Shown: piece after piece, positions 1 through 7,939 of the stretch
Layout of the letters: each line of letters opens with the position of its first letter
Numbering within the stretch: the stretch's first letter is position 1
Assembly: GCF_004135625.1 (NCBI RefSeq)
Contig: NZ_SDPV01000001.1
Location: forward strand, 680,501 to 744,500
Reading direction: 5' to 3'
Source: Pelagerythrobacter rhizovicinus
GTDB taxonomy: Bacteria > Pseudomonadota > Alphaproteobacteria > Sphingomonadales > Sphingomonadaceae
DNA: 64,000 nucleotides
Notes under the pieces: generated by a model
Told to the model about the DNA's origin: nothing
Database searches by the model: none
Seen by the model: only the letters and a program-made list of their open reading frames with translations
Made by a program: the position numbers and the translations under genes

Positions 1-221
1 GCCGCGACGGGCGCCCGGCCGTGTTCTACTTCCACCCGTGGGAGATCGATCCCGATCAGCCGCGGGTGCCCGGCGCGCCGCTCAGGTCGCGCCTGCGCCA
101 CTACACCAACCTCGAGCGCATGGCGCCCAAGCTGCGGGACCTGGTGCGCGAGTTCGCCTGGGGGCGCATGGACGAGATCGCGCAGCGCGAAGCCGCGCGC
201 GCGGTGCCGCTGGCGGCATGA
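1..221 (+). CDS. XrtA-system polysaccharide deacetylase, C-terminal end (partial)
   Basis: Only the last 72 codons are present; the reading frame enters at base 3. The segment contains FYFHPWEIDPDQPR followed by a basic helix with RHYTNLERM, which resembles the C-terminal part of the exosortase-A-associated deacetylases (TIGR03006 type). Those enzymes remove N-acetyl groups from exopolysaccharide sugars. The catalytic NodB domain would lie upstream, outside the window. Its TGA overlaps the ATG of the next gene (ATGA at 218-221), so the two are probably translationally coupled within one exosortase operon. The assignment rests on the short tail plus the context. Confidence 0.72.
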   Translation, partial: RDGRPAVFYFHPWEIDPDQPRVPGAPLRSRLRHYTNLERMAPKLRDLVREFAWGRMDEIAQREAARAVPLAA

Positions 222-1276
222 ACGCGCCCTTCGCTCCGGCTTCGACCTCGGTCTCGCTCGCGGACCTGCGCGATGCAGGCGAAGTCGCACGGATAGAGCG
301 CTTCGTCGCGGAGCGGGGCGGAGCACTGTTCCATCGCCCCGCCTGGCTTCGCGCAGTGGAGCGCGGCACCGGGCAGCAGGCGCTCGGCCTCGTGGCGGAG
401 CGGCATGGCAACCTCGTCGGCTGGCTGCCGCTGAGCGAGATTCACTCCCCGATCTTCGGCCGCGCGCTCGTCTCGAGCGGCTTTGCGGTCGGCGGCGGCA
501 TTCTGGCGGAGGATGACCGCGCCGCGGCGGCGCTTGCCCGCGCGGCCGAGGAGCTGGTGCAGCGGCGTAGCTGCGCGACGGTGGAGCTGCGGGGCGGGGC
601 GCTCCCGGCCGACTGGGACTTGCGCGACGACACGCACCTCGGGTTCGTCGCCGATCTGGCGGCGGACGACGAGGCGCAGCTTCTCGCCGTTCCGCGCAAG
701 CAGCGCGCGGAAGTGCGCAAGAGCCTGCAAGGCGATCTCGAGGTCCGTGTCGGACGCGGCGAGCCGGACCGGGCGGCGCACTACGCGGTCTATGCCGAAA
801 GCGTCCGCAATCTCGGTACGCCGGTGTTCCCGCGGGCGCTGTTCGATGCGGCGCTGGACGAACTCGATGGCGACATCCTCACCGTCCTCCACGATGCGCG
901 GCCGGTGGCAAGCGTGCTGTCTCTCTATCACGCCGGCACCGTGCTCCCCTACTGGGGCGGCGGCACCTTCGCGGCGCGCTCTCTGCGGGCGAACGAGCGG
1001 ATGTACTTCGAGCTCATGCTGCATGCCCGCCGGCGCGGATGCCTGCGGTTCGACTTCGGCCGTTCAAAGACCGGCAGCGGGCCGGCTGCCTACAAGAAGA
1101 ACTGGGGCTTCGAGCCGCGGCCGCTCGCCTATGCGAGCTGGACCGCGCCGGGCACCGCCAAGCGCGACATCGATCCGAACAGCGACGCCTACTCGGCCAA
1201 GATCGCGCTGTGGAAACGCCTGCCGCTCGCGCTCGCCAACCGCATCGGTCCGCTGATCGCGCGGGGGCTGGGCTGA
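218..1276 (+). CDS. FemAB-like XrtA/PEP-CTERM-associated GNAT-fold protein
   Basis: A 352-residue protein of the FemAB-related family found with exosortase A (TIGR03019 type). The C-terminal half has the GNAT-like acyl/aminoacyl transferase fold. The family signature is visible near residues 280-305: RFDFGRSKTGSG, then YKKNWGFEP. Family members are thought to modify cell-surface polymers; the exact substrate is unknown. I chose the ATG at 218 although the frame stays open to base 38, because it makes the 4-base ATGA junction with the deacetylase and the protein then has the usual family length. Its TGA shares one base with the next ATG (TGATG at 1274-1278). Confidence 0.88.
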   Translation: MNAPFAPASTSVSLADLRDAGEVARIERFVAERGGALFHRPAWLRAVERGTGQQALGLVAERHGNLVGWLPLSEIHSPIFGRALVSSGFAVGGGILAEDDRAAAALARAAEELVQRRSCATVELRGGALPADWDLRDDTHLGFVADLAADDEAQLLAVPRKQRAEVRKSLQGDLEVRVGRGEPDRAAHYAVYAESVRNLGTPVFPRALFDAALDELDGDILTVLHDARPVASVLSLYHAGTVLPYWGGGTFAARSLRANERMYFELMLHARRRGCLRFDFGRSKTGSGPAAYKKNWGFEPRPLAYASWTAPGTAKRDIDPNSDAYSAKIALWKRLPLALANRIGPLIARGLG

Positions 1277-2508
1277 TGCCGGGAGAGATCCTCTTCCTCG
1301 CGCACCGCGTGCCTTTTCCGCCCGACCGCGGGGACAAGATCCGTTCGCACCATCTGCTGAAGCGGCTGGCCGAGATCGCGCCGGTCCACGTCGGCTGCCT
1401 GGCCGAGACTGACGGGGATATGGCGCAGGAGAGCGAGCTGGCGGAGATTGCCAGGAGCCACTTTCTCGCCCGCCGCGCGAAGCCGCTGCCGCTGGCCGGT
1501 ATCGAGGCCCTGGCCAGGGGCCTGCCGGTCAGCCTCACGGCCTTCGACCATGCCGGGCTCCGCCGCTGGGTCGCGGCAACGCTGGCGGAGCGGCCTATCG
1601 GAACGGTCTTCGTGTTCTCCGGGCAGATGGGGCAGTATGTGCCAGCGGACTTCGGCGGCCGCGTGGTAGTCGACCTATGCGACGTCGATTCAGCCAAGTT
1701 CGAGGCCTACGGCAAGCAAGGCGGCCCCCGCGCATGGATCGACCGGCGGGAAGGGCGCCTGCTCGCTCGCGAGGAAGAGCGGCTGGCGCACCGCGCCCAC
1801 TGCACGCTCTTCGTCAGCAAGGCCGAGGCGGCGCTGTTCCGCTCGCGCCTGCGCAGCCCGGCGGGCGTACGCATCGAAGCGCTGCGCAACGGGATCGACA
1901 CCACCACCTTCGATCCAGTGGCGGTCGCACCGCACCCGGAACTTGCCGCGGAGCCGGGGCCGCACCTCGTGTTCACCGGACAGATGGACTATGCGCCCAA
2001 CGTCACCGCGGCACTGCGCACGGCGGAGCGGCTGCTTCCGGCGATCCGGCGGGCTCACCCCGGTGCGACGTTCCATGTCGTCGGCCGCGCACCCGTGCCG
2101 CAACTGCGGCGGCTTGACGGACGGAACGGCATCCGTGTCTGGGGCGAGGTGCCCGACGTGCGCCCGTTTCTCGTTGCCGCAGACGCCGTGCTCGCTCCGC
2201 TGGAGATCGCCCGCGGCATCCAGAACAAAGTGCTGGAGGCGATGGCGATGGCGCGGCCCGTCGTGCTCTCACCGGAGGCCGCGACCGGGATCGACGCGCG
2301 CGACGGCGAGCACTTCGCCGTCGCAGCCCACGATCAGGCGCTGATCGACCGCGCCCTTGCGCTGCTGCAAGACGCGACCGCGGCCGCCACAATGGGCGTT
2401 GCCGCGCGGCGTTATGTGGTCGAGCATCAGGGCTGGGCCGCAATGCTCGTGCCGCTGAGCGAGATCGTCGGCGCGCGCGGGGCCGAGGCGCGCCGCGATG
2501 CCGCCTGA
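1276..2508 (+). CDS. XrtA-associated family 4-like glycosyltransferase
   Basis: A 410-residue glycosyltransferase of the exosortase-A-associated type (TIGR03087, stp1). The N-terminus reads EILFLAHRVPFPPDRGDKIR, the signature of this family, and the C-terminal Rossmann domain has GIQNKVLEAMAMARPVV, the donor-binding region of GT4 enzymes. It probably adds a sugar to the lipid-linked exopolysaccharide made by this locus. The start at 1276 is set by the TGATG junction with the FemAB-like gene; an open frame reaches back to 1039 but the family N-terminus begins here. Its last 11 bases overlap the exosortase gene. Confidence 0.9.
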   Translation: MPGEILFLAHRVPFPPDRGDKIRSHHLLKRLAEIAPVHVGCLAETDGDMAQESELAEIARSHFLARRAKPLPLAGIEALARGLPVSLTAFDHAGLRRWVAATLAERPIGTVFVFSGQMGQYVPADFGGRVVVDLCDVDSAKFEAYGKQGGPRAWIDRREGRLLAREEERLAHRAHCTLFVSKAEAALFRSRLRSPAGVRIEALRNGIDTTTFDPVAVAPHPELAAEPGPHLVFTGQMDYAPNVTAALRTAERLLPAIRRAHPGATFHVVGRAPVPQLRRLDGRNGIRVWGEVPDVRPFLVAADAVLAPLEIARGIQNKVLEAMAMARPVVLSPEAATGIDARDGEHFAVAAHDQALIDRALALLQDATAAATMGVAARRYVVEHQGWAAMLVPLSEIVGARGAEARRDAA

Positions 2509-4057
2509 GGCCAGCCTTTCGTTTGCGGGCGAGGGCATGTTCGCCCGGGTTCCTGCGATGTGGCGCGGCCCGCTGGTGCGCCTTGCCGCCGCCTGGCTCG
2601 TGCTCGTGCTCCTCACTGGCCGCGATTGGCTGGCGATGGCGGACAAATGGTGGAACGTCTCGACTTACAACCACGTGCTGTTCGTGCCTCCGATCGTCGG
2701 ATGGCTGGTGTGGCACCGCCGCCGCGAACTGGCCGAGCTGACGCCGCGTGCCTGGTGGCCGGGGCTGGTGCTGGTCGGAGGATCGCTGTTCGTTTGGCTC
2801 CTCGGCATGCTCGCGGGGCTCAACAGCGCGAGCCAGCTCGGCGCGGTCCTCGCGCTTCCTTCGGCGGTGATCGCGTTGCTCGGACCGCGCGTTGCGGCCG
2901 GGCTGCTCTTCCCGCTCGCCTACATGCTGTTCCTCGTGCCGTTCGGCGACGAGCTCGTGCCGACGCTGCAGATGGTGACCGCCGACATCGTCATCTGGCT
3001 CACGCACGCCAGCGGCATTCCCGCGGTGATCGAAGGCGTCTTCATCGACACGCCGGTCGGCCTGTTCGAAGTGGCCGAGGCATGTTCGGGCGTGCAGTTC
3101 CTCGTCGCCATGCTCGCGCTCGGTGTGCTGATCGCGCAGACCTGCTTCCGGAGCTGGCGGCGCCGCACGGCGTTCCTCGCCTTCGCGCTGGCGCTGCCGA
3201 TCCTCGCCAACGGCGTGCGCGCCTGGGGGACGATCTACATTGCGCAGTGGCAAGGGATCGCGTTCGCCGAGGGGTTCGACCACATCGTCTACGGCTGGGT
3301 CTTCTTCGCTTTCGTCGTCGCCGTGCTGCTCGCGGTGTCGTGGCGCTGGTTCGACCGGGAGCCGGATGAGCCGGCGATCGATCCTGAAGCGCTCCGCCGC
3401 TCGCCGTTCCTCGGCATGCTGGAGCGCGCCTCGCTCGGCGCCAACACCGCGCTTGGGGCAATCATTGCGATGGCGCTCGGCTTCGCCCTCTGGGCCACGC
3501 TCGCCTCGCGAGTGGAGGCGCAGGTGCCGCCGGCGATTGCCTTGCCCGAGGTCGCGGGCTGGCAGCAGCTCGCCTATGCACCTGAGGTCCCCTGGCAGCC
3601 ACGCGCAAGCGGCGCGGCGCATCGGCTGATCGGCCGCTACCGCAACGCCGCCGGGGACGAGATAGACGTGTTCTACGCGCTCTATCCGGCGCAGGACGAC
3701 AGGCGCGACGCCTCGGCTTACGGGGAGGGCGCGCTCGTGCCCGATACGCCGTGGCGCTGGCTGGAGCCGGGGCGGACCTCACCCGAGGCGGCGGGCGACG
3801 TCCTTCTCGCCTACGGGCGGCTCGTCCGGGTTGCAGAGACGAGCTATCGCAAAGGCGATCTCACCACCGGCAGCGCGGCGCGGCTCAAGCTCGCGACAAT
3901 GCGCGACCGCCTGCTGCTGCGCCGGCGCCCGACGGCGACGCTGATCCTCTCGGTCGAGGGCCGCCCGGCAGCCGAAGGCACGCAGGTCATCGACCGGTTC
4001 ACGGCGGCCATCGGCGATCGCGGCGCGTGGATGGACCGCGTGGCCGACCTGCGATAG
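2498..4057 (+). CDS. xrtA: exosortase A fused to EpsI domain
   Basis: A 519-residue integral membrane protein. The first ~290 residues carry about eight hydrophobic segments and the exosortase catalytic triad: Cys196 in VAEACSGVQFL, Arg241 in NGVRAWGT and His262 in GFDHIVYGW. From about residue 310 a periplasmic EpsI/DUF3485 domain follows (GWQQLAYAPEVPWQP onward), the fused form common in sphingomonads. Exosortases process proteins with C-terminal PEP-CTERM sorting signals at the inner membrane, in step with exopolysaccharide production. The start overlaps the upstream glycosyltransferase by 11 bases. No PEP-CTERM substrate gene was found in this window, so the targets must lie elsewhere. 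Confidence 0.95.
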   Translation: MPPEASLSFAGEGMFARVPAMWRGPLVRLAAAWLVLVLLTGRDWLAMADKWWNVSTYNHVLFVPPIVGWLVWHRRRELAELTPRAWWPGLVLVGGSLFVWLLGMLAGLNSASQLGAVLALPSAVIALLGPRVAAGLLFPLAYMLFLVPFGDELVPTLQMVTADIVIWLTHASGIPAVIEGVFIDTPVGLFEVAEACSGVQFLVAMLALGVLIAQTCFRSWRRRTAFLAFALALPILANGVRAWGTIYIAQWQGIAFAEGFDHIVYGWVFFAFVVAVLLAVSWRWFDREPDEPAIDPEALRRSPFLGMLERASLGANTALGAIIAMALGFALWATLASRVEAQVPPAIALPEVAGWQQLAYAPEVPWQPRASGAAHRLIGRYRNAAGDEIDVFYALYPAQDDRRDASAYGEGALVPDTPWRWLEPGRTSPEAAGDVLLAYGRLVRVAETSYRKGDLTTGSAARLKLATMRDRLLLRRRPTATLILSVEGRPAAEGTQVIDRFTAAIGDRGAWMDRVADLR

Positions 4058-4066
4058 AGGCCGCGC

Positions 4067-5965
4067 ATGTGCGGCATCGCCGGGATCTTTCATTGCGGCA
4101 TCCCCAAGCCGGTCGATTCAGAACGGGTGCGCCGCATGTCCGACGCGCTCGCGCACCGCGGGCCTGACGGGTCGGGAGTCTGGACCGGGCCCGGCGTCGG
4201 CCTCGGCCACCGCCGCCTTTCGATCATCGACGTCGCGGGTTCGCCCCAGCCGATGCATTCGTCCGACGGGCGCGCAACGATCGTTTTCAACGGCGAAATC
4301 TATAACTACCGCGAATTGCGGCGCGAGCTCGCGAGCGAAGGCGCACAGTTCCGCACCGACGGCGATACCGAGGTGATCCTCGCCGCCTGGGCCCGCTGGG
4401 GCGTCGAGTGCCTGCCGCGCCTCCACGGCATGTTCGCCTTCGCGCTCTACGACGCACATCGCCGCGAACTGCTGCTCGCGCGCGACCGGCTCGGGGTGAA
4501 GCCGCTGTTCATGGCGCACCTGAGCGACGGAAGCCTCGCCTTCGCCTCGGAGCTCAAGGGCCTGCTCGCGCACCCGCTGCTGCGGCGGGAGGCCGATCCG
4601 CTGGCAGTCGAGGACTATCTCGCCTGGGGCTACGTTCCCGACCACCGCTCGATCCTGAAAGGCGTCGAGAAGCTGCCGGCCGGTCATTACCGAGTGCTCC
4701 GGCACGAGAGCTCGCCCCAGCCGCCGGTGCAATGGTGGGACGTCGATTTCACCCGCCGTCGGAGCGGTTCTAGCGCAGATCTTTCGGCCGAGCTCCTTCA
4801 CCACATGCGCCAGGCGGTGGCGTCGCGCATGGTGGCCGATGTGCCGCTCGGTGCCTTTCTGTCCGGTGGCGTCGATTCCTCCTCGGTCGTCGCGCTGATG
4901 GCGGAATCGAGCCGCGATCCAGTGAAGACCTGCTCGATCGGGTTCGACGTCGCGGCGCTCGACGAGACGGCCTACGCCGAACAGGTCGCGCTGCGTTTCG
5001 GCACCGATCACCGCAGCCGCACGGTCGATCCCGACGACTTTTCCGCGGTCGACCGGCTTGCGACCATGTTCGACGAGCCCTTTGCCGACGCCTCCGCGCT
5101 GCCGACCTGGCGCGTGTGCCAGCTCGCCCGTGAGAACGTGACAGTTGCCCTTTCTGGCGACGGAGCGGACGAAGCTTTCGCCGGCTACCGCCGCCAGATC
5201 TTCCACGCCCGCGAGGAGCAGGCGCGCGCCGTGCTTCCCGCCGCACTGCGGCGCCCGGCATTCGGCGCCCTCGGCGCGATCTGGCCCAAGGCCGACTGGG
5301 CGCCGCGCCCCCTGCGCGCCAAGACGACCTTCCAGTCGCTCGCCGACGATGGGGCCGCAGGGTACGCGCGCGCGCTCGGCGTAGTTCCGCCAGAGCTCCG
5401 CGCGACACTCTATACGGACCGCTTCGCACGCGAGATCGGCGACTATCGCGCCGAAGATCCGCTGGTGGAGATGATGCGTTCGGCTCCGGCGCGCTCCGGC
5501 CTCGACCGCGCGCAGTATGCCGATCTCAAGTTCTGGCTGCCCGGCGGCATCCTCACCAAGGTCGACCGCACGAGCATGAACGTGAGCCTCGAGGCGCGCG
5601 AGCCGCTGCTCGATCACCGACTGATCGAGTTCGCCGCACAGTTGCCGCAGCGCGAGCGGATCAGGGGGCGGCAAGGCAAGTGGCTGCTCAAGCACACGAT
5701 GCGCCGCTACCTGCCCGATGACGTGCTGTTCCGCCCCAAGCAGGGCTTCGTCACGCCAGTCGCCCAATGGCTGCGCGGCCCGCTGGCCGGCGAGGCCCGG
5801 GCGATCGCGAGCGGTGCGCGGCTGGCCCGTACCGGCTGGTTCGACGAGATCCGGCTGAGCACGATCGCCGAGGCGCACATCGCCGGACGGTCGGACCATT
5901 CGCGGCTGCTGTGGCAGCTCCTGATGCTCGACCGCTCGCTCGATCGCCTGGGTATATCGGGCTAG
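4067..5965 (+). CDS. XrtA-associated asparagine synthetase-like amidotransferase
   Basis: A 632-residue glutamine-dependent amidotransferase (TIGR03108 type). Cys2 is the glutaminase nucleophile (MCGIAGIF), followed by RHR-like GLGHRRLSIID and NGEIYNY. The synthetase half holds the pyrophosphatase loop SGGVDSSSV near residues 266-274 and SGDGADEAFAGY. It lies 9 bases after xrtA and is last in the operon. In this context the enzyme is thought to amidate a sugar or polymer rather than make free asparagine; this is inferred from its conserved location. A perfect 12-bp palindrome (GGGGCATGCCCC, 5981-5992) follows the stop and may act as a weak hairpin. Confidence 0.92.
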   Translation: MCGIAGIFHCGIPKPVDSERVRRMSDALAHRGPDGSGVWTGPGVGLGHRRLSIIDVAGSPQPMHSSDGRATIVFNGEIYNYRELRRELASEGAQFRTDGDTEVILAAWARWGVECLPRLHGMFAFALYDAHRRELLLARDRLGVKPLFMAHLSDGSLAFASELKGLLAHPLLRREADPLAVEDYLAWGYVPDHRSILKGVEKLPAGHYRVLRHESSPQPPVQWWDVDFTRRRSGSSADLSAELLHHMRQAVASRMVADVPLGAFLSGGVDSSSVVALMAESSRDPVKTCSIGFDVAALDETAYAEQVALRFGTDHRSRTVDPDDFSAVDRLATMFDEPFADASALPTWRVCQLARENVTVALSGDGADEAFAGYRRQIFHAREEQARAVLPAALRRPAFGALGAIWPKADWAPRPLRAKTTFQSLADDGAAGYARALGVVPPELRATLYTDRFAREIGDYRAEDPLVEMMRSAPARSGLDRAQYADLKFWLPGGILTKVDRTSMNVSLEAREPLLDHRLIEFAAQLPQRERIRGRQGKWLLKHTMRRYLPDDVLFRPKQGFVTPVAQWLRGPLAGEARAIASGARLARTGWFDEIRLSTIAEAHIAGRSDHSRLLWQLLMLDRSLDRLGISG

Positions 5966-6036
5966 CGGACACTCGATTTTGGGGCATGCCCCGGATCGGG
6001 ACCCACTGTCAGCAAAGTTAATTAATCGTTTGCCAA

Positions 6037-6060
6037 TTGACTCGCGTGTCGATTACGCTT
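6037..6060 (+). promoter_or_regulatory. candidate promoter of the DSF synthase gene
   Basis: TTGACTC at 6037-6043, a 13-base spacer, then GCTT at 6057-6060. This resembles the Caulobacter housekeeping promoter pattern (TTGACGS, 10-14 bases, GCTANAWC), although the -10 side matches only in GCT. An AT-rich stretch with TTAATTAA lies directly upstream. It would drive rpfF separately from the exosortase operon that ends at 5965. Confidence 0.4.
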
Positions 6061-6101
6061 CGCGAAATCGGGGGATGCCGCAGAAAAGCGGGGGGATCCT
6101 T

Positions 6102-7058
6102 ATGGATCATGTGAGTTCTGGAATGGAGAATACCGAACCCGAAACGGGTTTGGATCAGCCAGCTATTCCGCTTGGCGAAGGCGACGAGGCGCTGGTCGCG
6201 GAAAGCGCGCGGCACGCGGCGATCCCCGAAGGTCTCTTCCAGCTTCACGAGCTCGACGTCTTCTACGAGGACGAAACGCAGACCCTGTGGACCTACATGA
6301 ACCCAGAGGGGCGGCCGAGCTTCACGCCGACCATGCTCGGCGATTTCGAGAACTGGCAGGTCTATATCGAGCAGGGTTTCGGCCCCGAGAAAGTGCCGCT
6401 GCGCTTCCTCGTGCTCGGCAGCCGTGCGCCAGGCGTATTCTGCTTCGGCGGCGATCTCGACCTTTTCCAGCGCCTGATCCGCGAGCGCAATCGCGACGGA
6501 CTGGTGCGTTACGGCCATCGCTGCTGTAAGATACTTCACCGCAACGTCGCCTCGCTCGACCTGCCGATGCTGACCGTTGGGCTGGTCGAGGGCGCGGCGC
6601 TCGGCGGCGGGTTCGAAGCGCTGCTGTCGTTCGATTACATCGTGGCCGAACGCGGTGCGACGTTCGGGCTGCCGGAGATCATGTTTGGCCTGTTCCCGGG
6701 GATGGGCGCACACGCGCTGCTGAGCCGCAAGGTCGGCAGCGCGATGGCCGACCGGCTGATCGTCTCGAACGAGACCTATAGCGCGGAGCAGATGTACGAG
6801 ATCGGCCTGGTGCATCACCTGGCGGAGAACGGACAAGGCCTCGCCGCCTGCCGCGAGTTCATCAAGAAGTCGGACCGTCGCCACGCCGGGCTGGTCAACT
6901 CACGGCGTGCGATGAAGGTTTCCTGGAACCTTGAGCTGGCCGAGCTGAACCGCATCACCGAGCTATGGGCCGATTCCGCGCTCCAGCTGCGCGAGCAGGA
7001 CCTGAAGGTCATGGGCCGCCTCGTGGCCGCGCAAGCACGGCTCGCCAAGGCGGCGTGA
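6102..7058 (+). CDS. rpfF: RpfF-type diffusible signal factor (DSF) synthase, crotonase family
   Basis: A 318-residue crotonase-fold protein that follows Xanthomonas RpfF closely: FCFGGDLDLFQRLIRE, GNALGGGFEA-like GAALGGGFEALLS, GLPEIMFGLFPGMGAH, YSAEQMYEIGLV and a C-terminal RITELWADSALQLRE. Both RpfF catalytic glutamates are present as Glu172 and Glu192, with the same 20-residue spacing as Glu141/Glu161 of RpfF. RpfF enzymes make cis-2-unsaturated fatty acid signals from acyl-ACP by dehydration and thioester cleavage. The start is ATG 6102 behind GCGGGGGGAT; a TTG at 5979 would add 41 unlike residues. No rpfC/rpfG sensor pair is near. Ordinary enoyl-CoA hydratase is the alternative, but the RpfF-like C-terminus argues against it. 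Confidence 0.85.
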   Translation: MDHVSSGMENTEPETGLDQPAIPLGEGDEALVAESARHAAIPEGLFQLHELDVFYEDETQTLWTYMNPEGRPSFTPTMLGDFENWQVYIEQGFGPEKVPLRFLVLGSRAPGVFCFGGDLDLFQRLIRERNRDGLVRYGHRCCKILHRNVASLDLPMLTVGLVEGAALGGGFEALLSFDYIVAERGATFGLPEIMFGLFPGMGAHALLSRKVGSAMADRLIVSNETYSAEQMYEIGLVHHLAENGQGLAACREFIKKSDRRHAGLVNSRRAMKVSWNLELAELNRITELWADSALQLREQDLKVMGRLVAAQARLAKAA

Positions 7059-7074
7059 GGGGGCGAACCTCCCG

Positions 7075-7151
7075 AGTCCCAGCGAAGGCTGGGACCTCAG
7101 GCCGTTGGCGCTTCGCCCGATAGCCTGAGACCCCAGCCTTCGCTGGGACCT
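7075..7151. repeat. REPIN-like inverted repeat, family A (copy 1)
   Basis: Two ~28-base arms in opposite orientation, 7075-7102 and 7123-7151, each built around CCCAGCGAAGGCTGGG and ending in CTCAGGC. Together they form a long stem between the convergent rpfF and pirin genes, where it could also stop transcription from both sides. A diverged relative lies at 27851-27923. Confidence 0.75.
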
Positions 7152-7173
7152 GTCTCCTTTGTCGCAACTCTAG

Positions 7174-7872
7174 CTAGCGGGCGTCGACCAGCACGACCTG
7201 CGCATCGTCGATCGCTTCGACGACGATCTCCTCCTCGCCGGTCACGGCAATGCCGTCGCGCGGAGCGGCCTCGACACCGTTCACGCGAATGCGGCCGTCG
7301 GGGGCGACGAGGTACTGGTGCCGCGCGCCCGACGTGCGCCATGTCGCCGACTGGCCCGCCGCGAGCGTCGCCGCGGCCACTTTGGCGTCGGTGCGGATCG
7401 ACAGGGCGTCATCCGCTTCGGGCGTGCCGCTGGCGACGATCTCGAACCCGCCCTCGCGCGCAGCCTTGGGGAACTCGCGCTGGCCCCATGACGGCTGCTC
7501 GCCGCGCCGGTCCGGGATGATCCAGATCTGAAACAGCGTGGTTTCCTCGTCCTCGAGATTGTATTCGGTGTGGGTGATGCCCGTGCCGGCGCTCATCACC
7601 TGAACGTCACCCGCGGCGGTGCGGCCTTGGTTGCCCAGGCTGTCCTTATGCGTGATCGCGCCGGTGCGCACGAAGGTGACGATCTCCATGTCGTTGTGCG
7701 GGTGGGGCGGGAAGCCGCTCTTCGCCGCTATGGTGTCGTCGTTCCACACGCGGATCGCGCCCCAGCCCATGCGCTGGGGATCGTGGTAGCTCGCAAAGCT
7801 GAAGTGATGTCGCGCATCGAGCCAGCCGTGGTCGGCCGCGCCCAGCGTGGCGAAAGGTCTCACGTCGATCAT
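7174..7872 (-). CDS. pirin family protein
   Basis: A 232-residue bicupin of the pirin family. The N-terminal cupin carries the metal-ligand pattern HPHNDMEIVTF (His-x-His) followed by GTGITHTEYN, and the segment HHFSFASYHDPQRMGWGAIRVWNDD is typical of pirins. Some bacterial pirins show quercetin 2,3-dioxygenase activity, others act through protein contacts; the role here cannot be told. I chose the ATG at 7872 behind GAGGTGAG; the frame stays open to 8031 but only the shorter form starts like the family (MIDVRPF). It stands alone between an inverted repeat and zapE. Confidence 0.9.
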   Translation of the reverse strand: MIDVRPFATLGAADHGWLDARHHFSFASYHDPQRMGWGAIRVWNDDTIAAKSGFPPHPHNDMEIVTFVRTGAITHKDSLGNQGRTAAGDVQVMSAGTGITHTEYNLEDEETTLFQIWIIPDRRGEQPSWGQREFPKAAREGGFEIVASGTPEADDALSIRTDAKVAAATLAAGQSATWRTSGARHQYLVAPDGRIRVNGVEAAPRDGIAVTGEEEIVVEAIDDAQVVLVDAR

Positions 7873-7939
7873 CGATATTCTCACCTCGGCGGGGTGTTGT
7901 CGCCGGAATAATCGATAAGTGGGGCTCGCCCGCAGCCTT

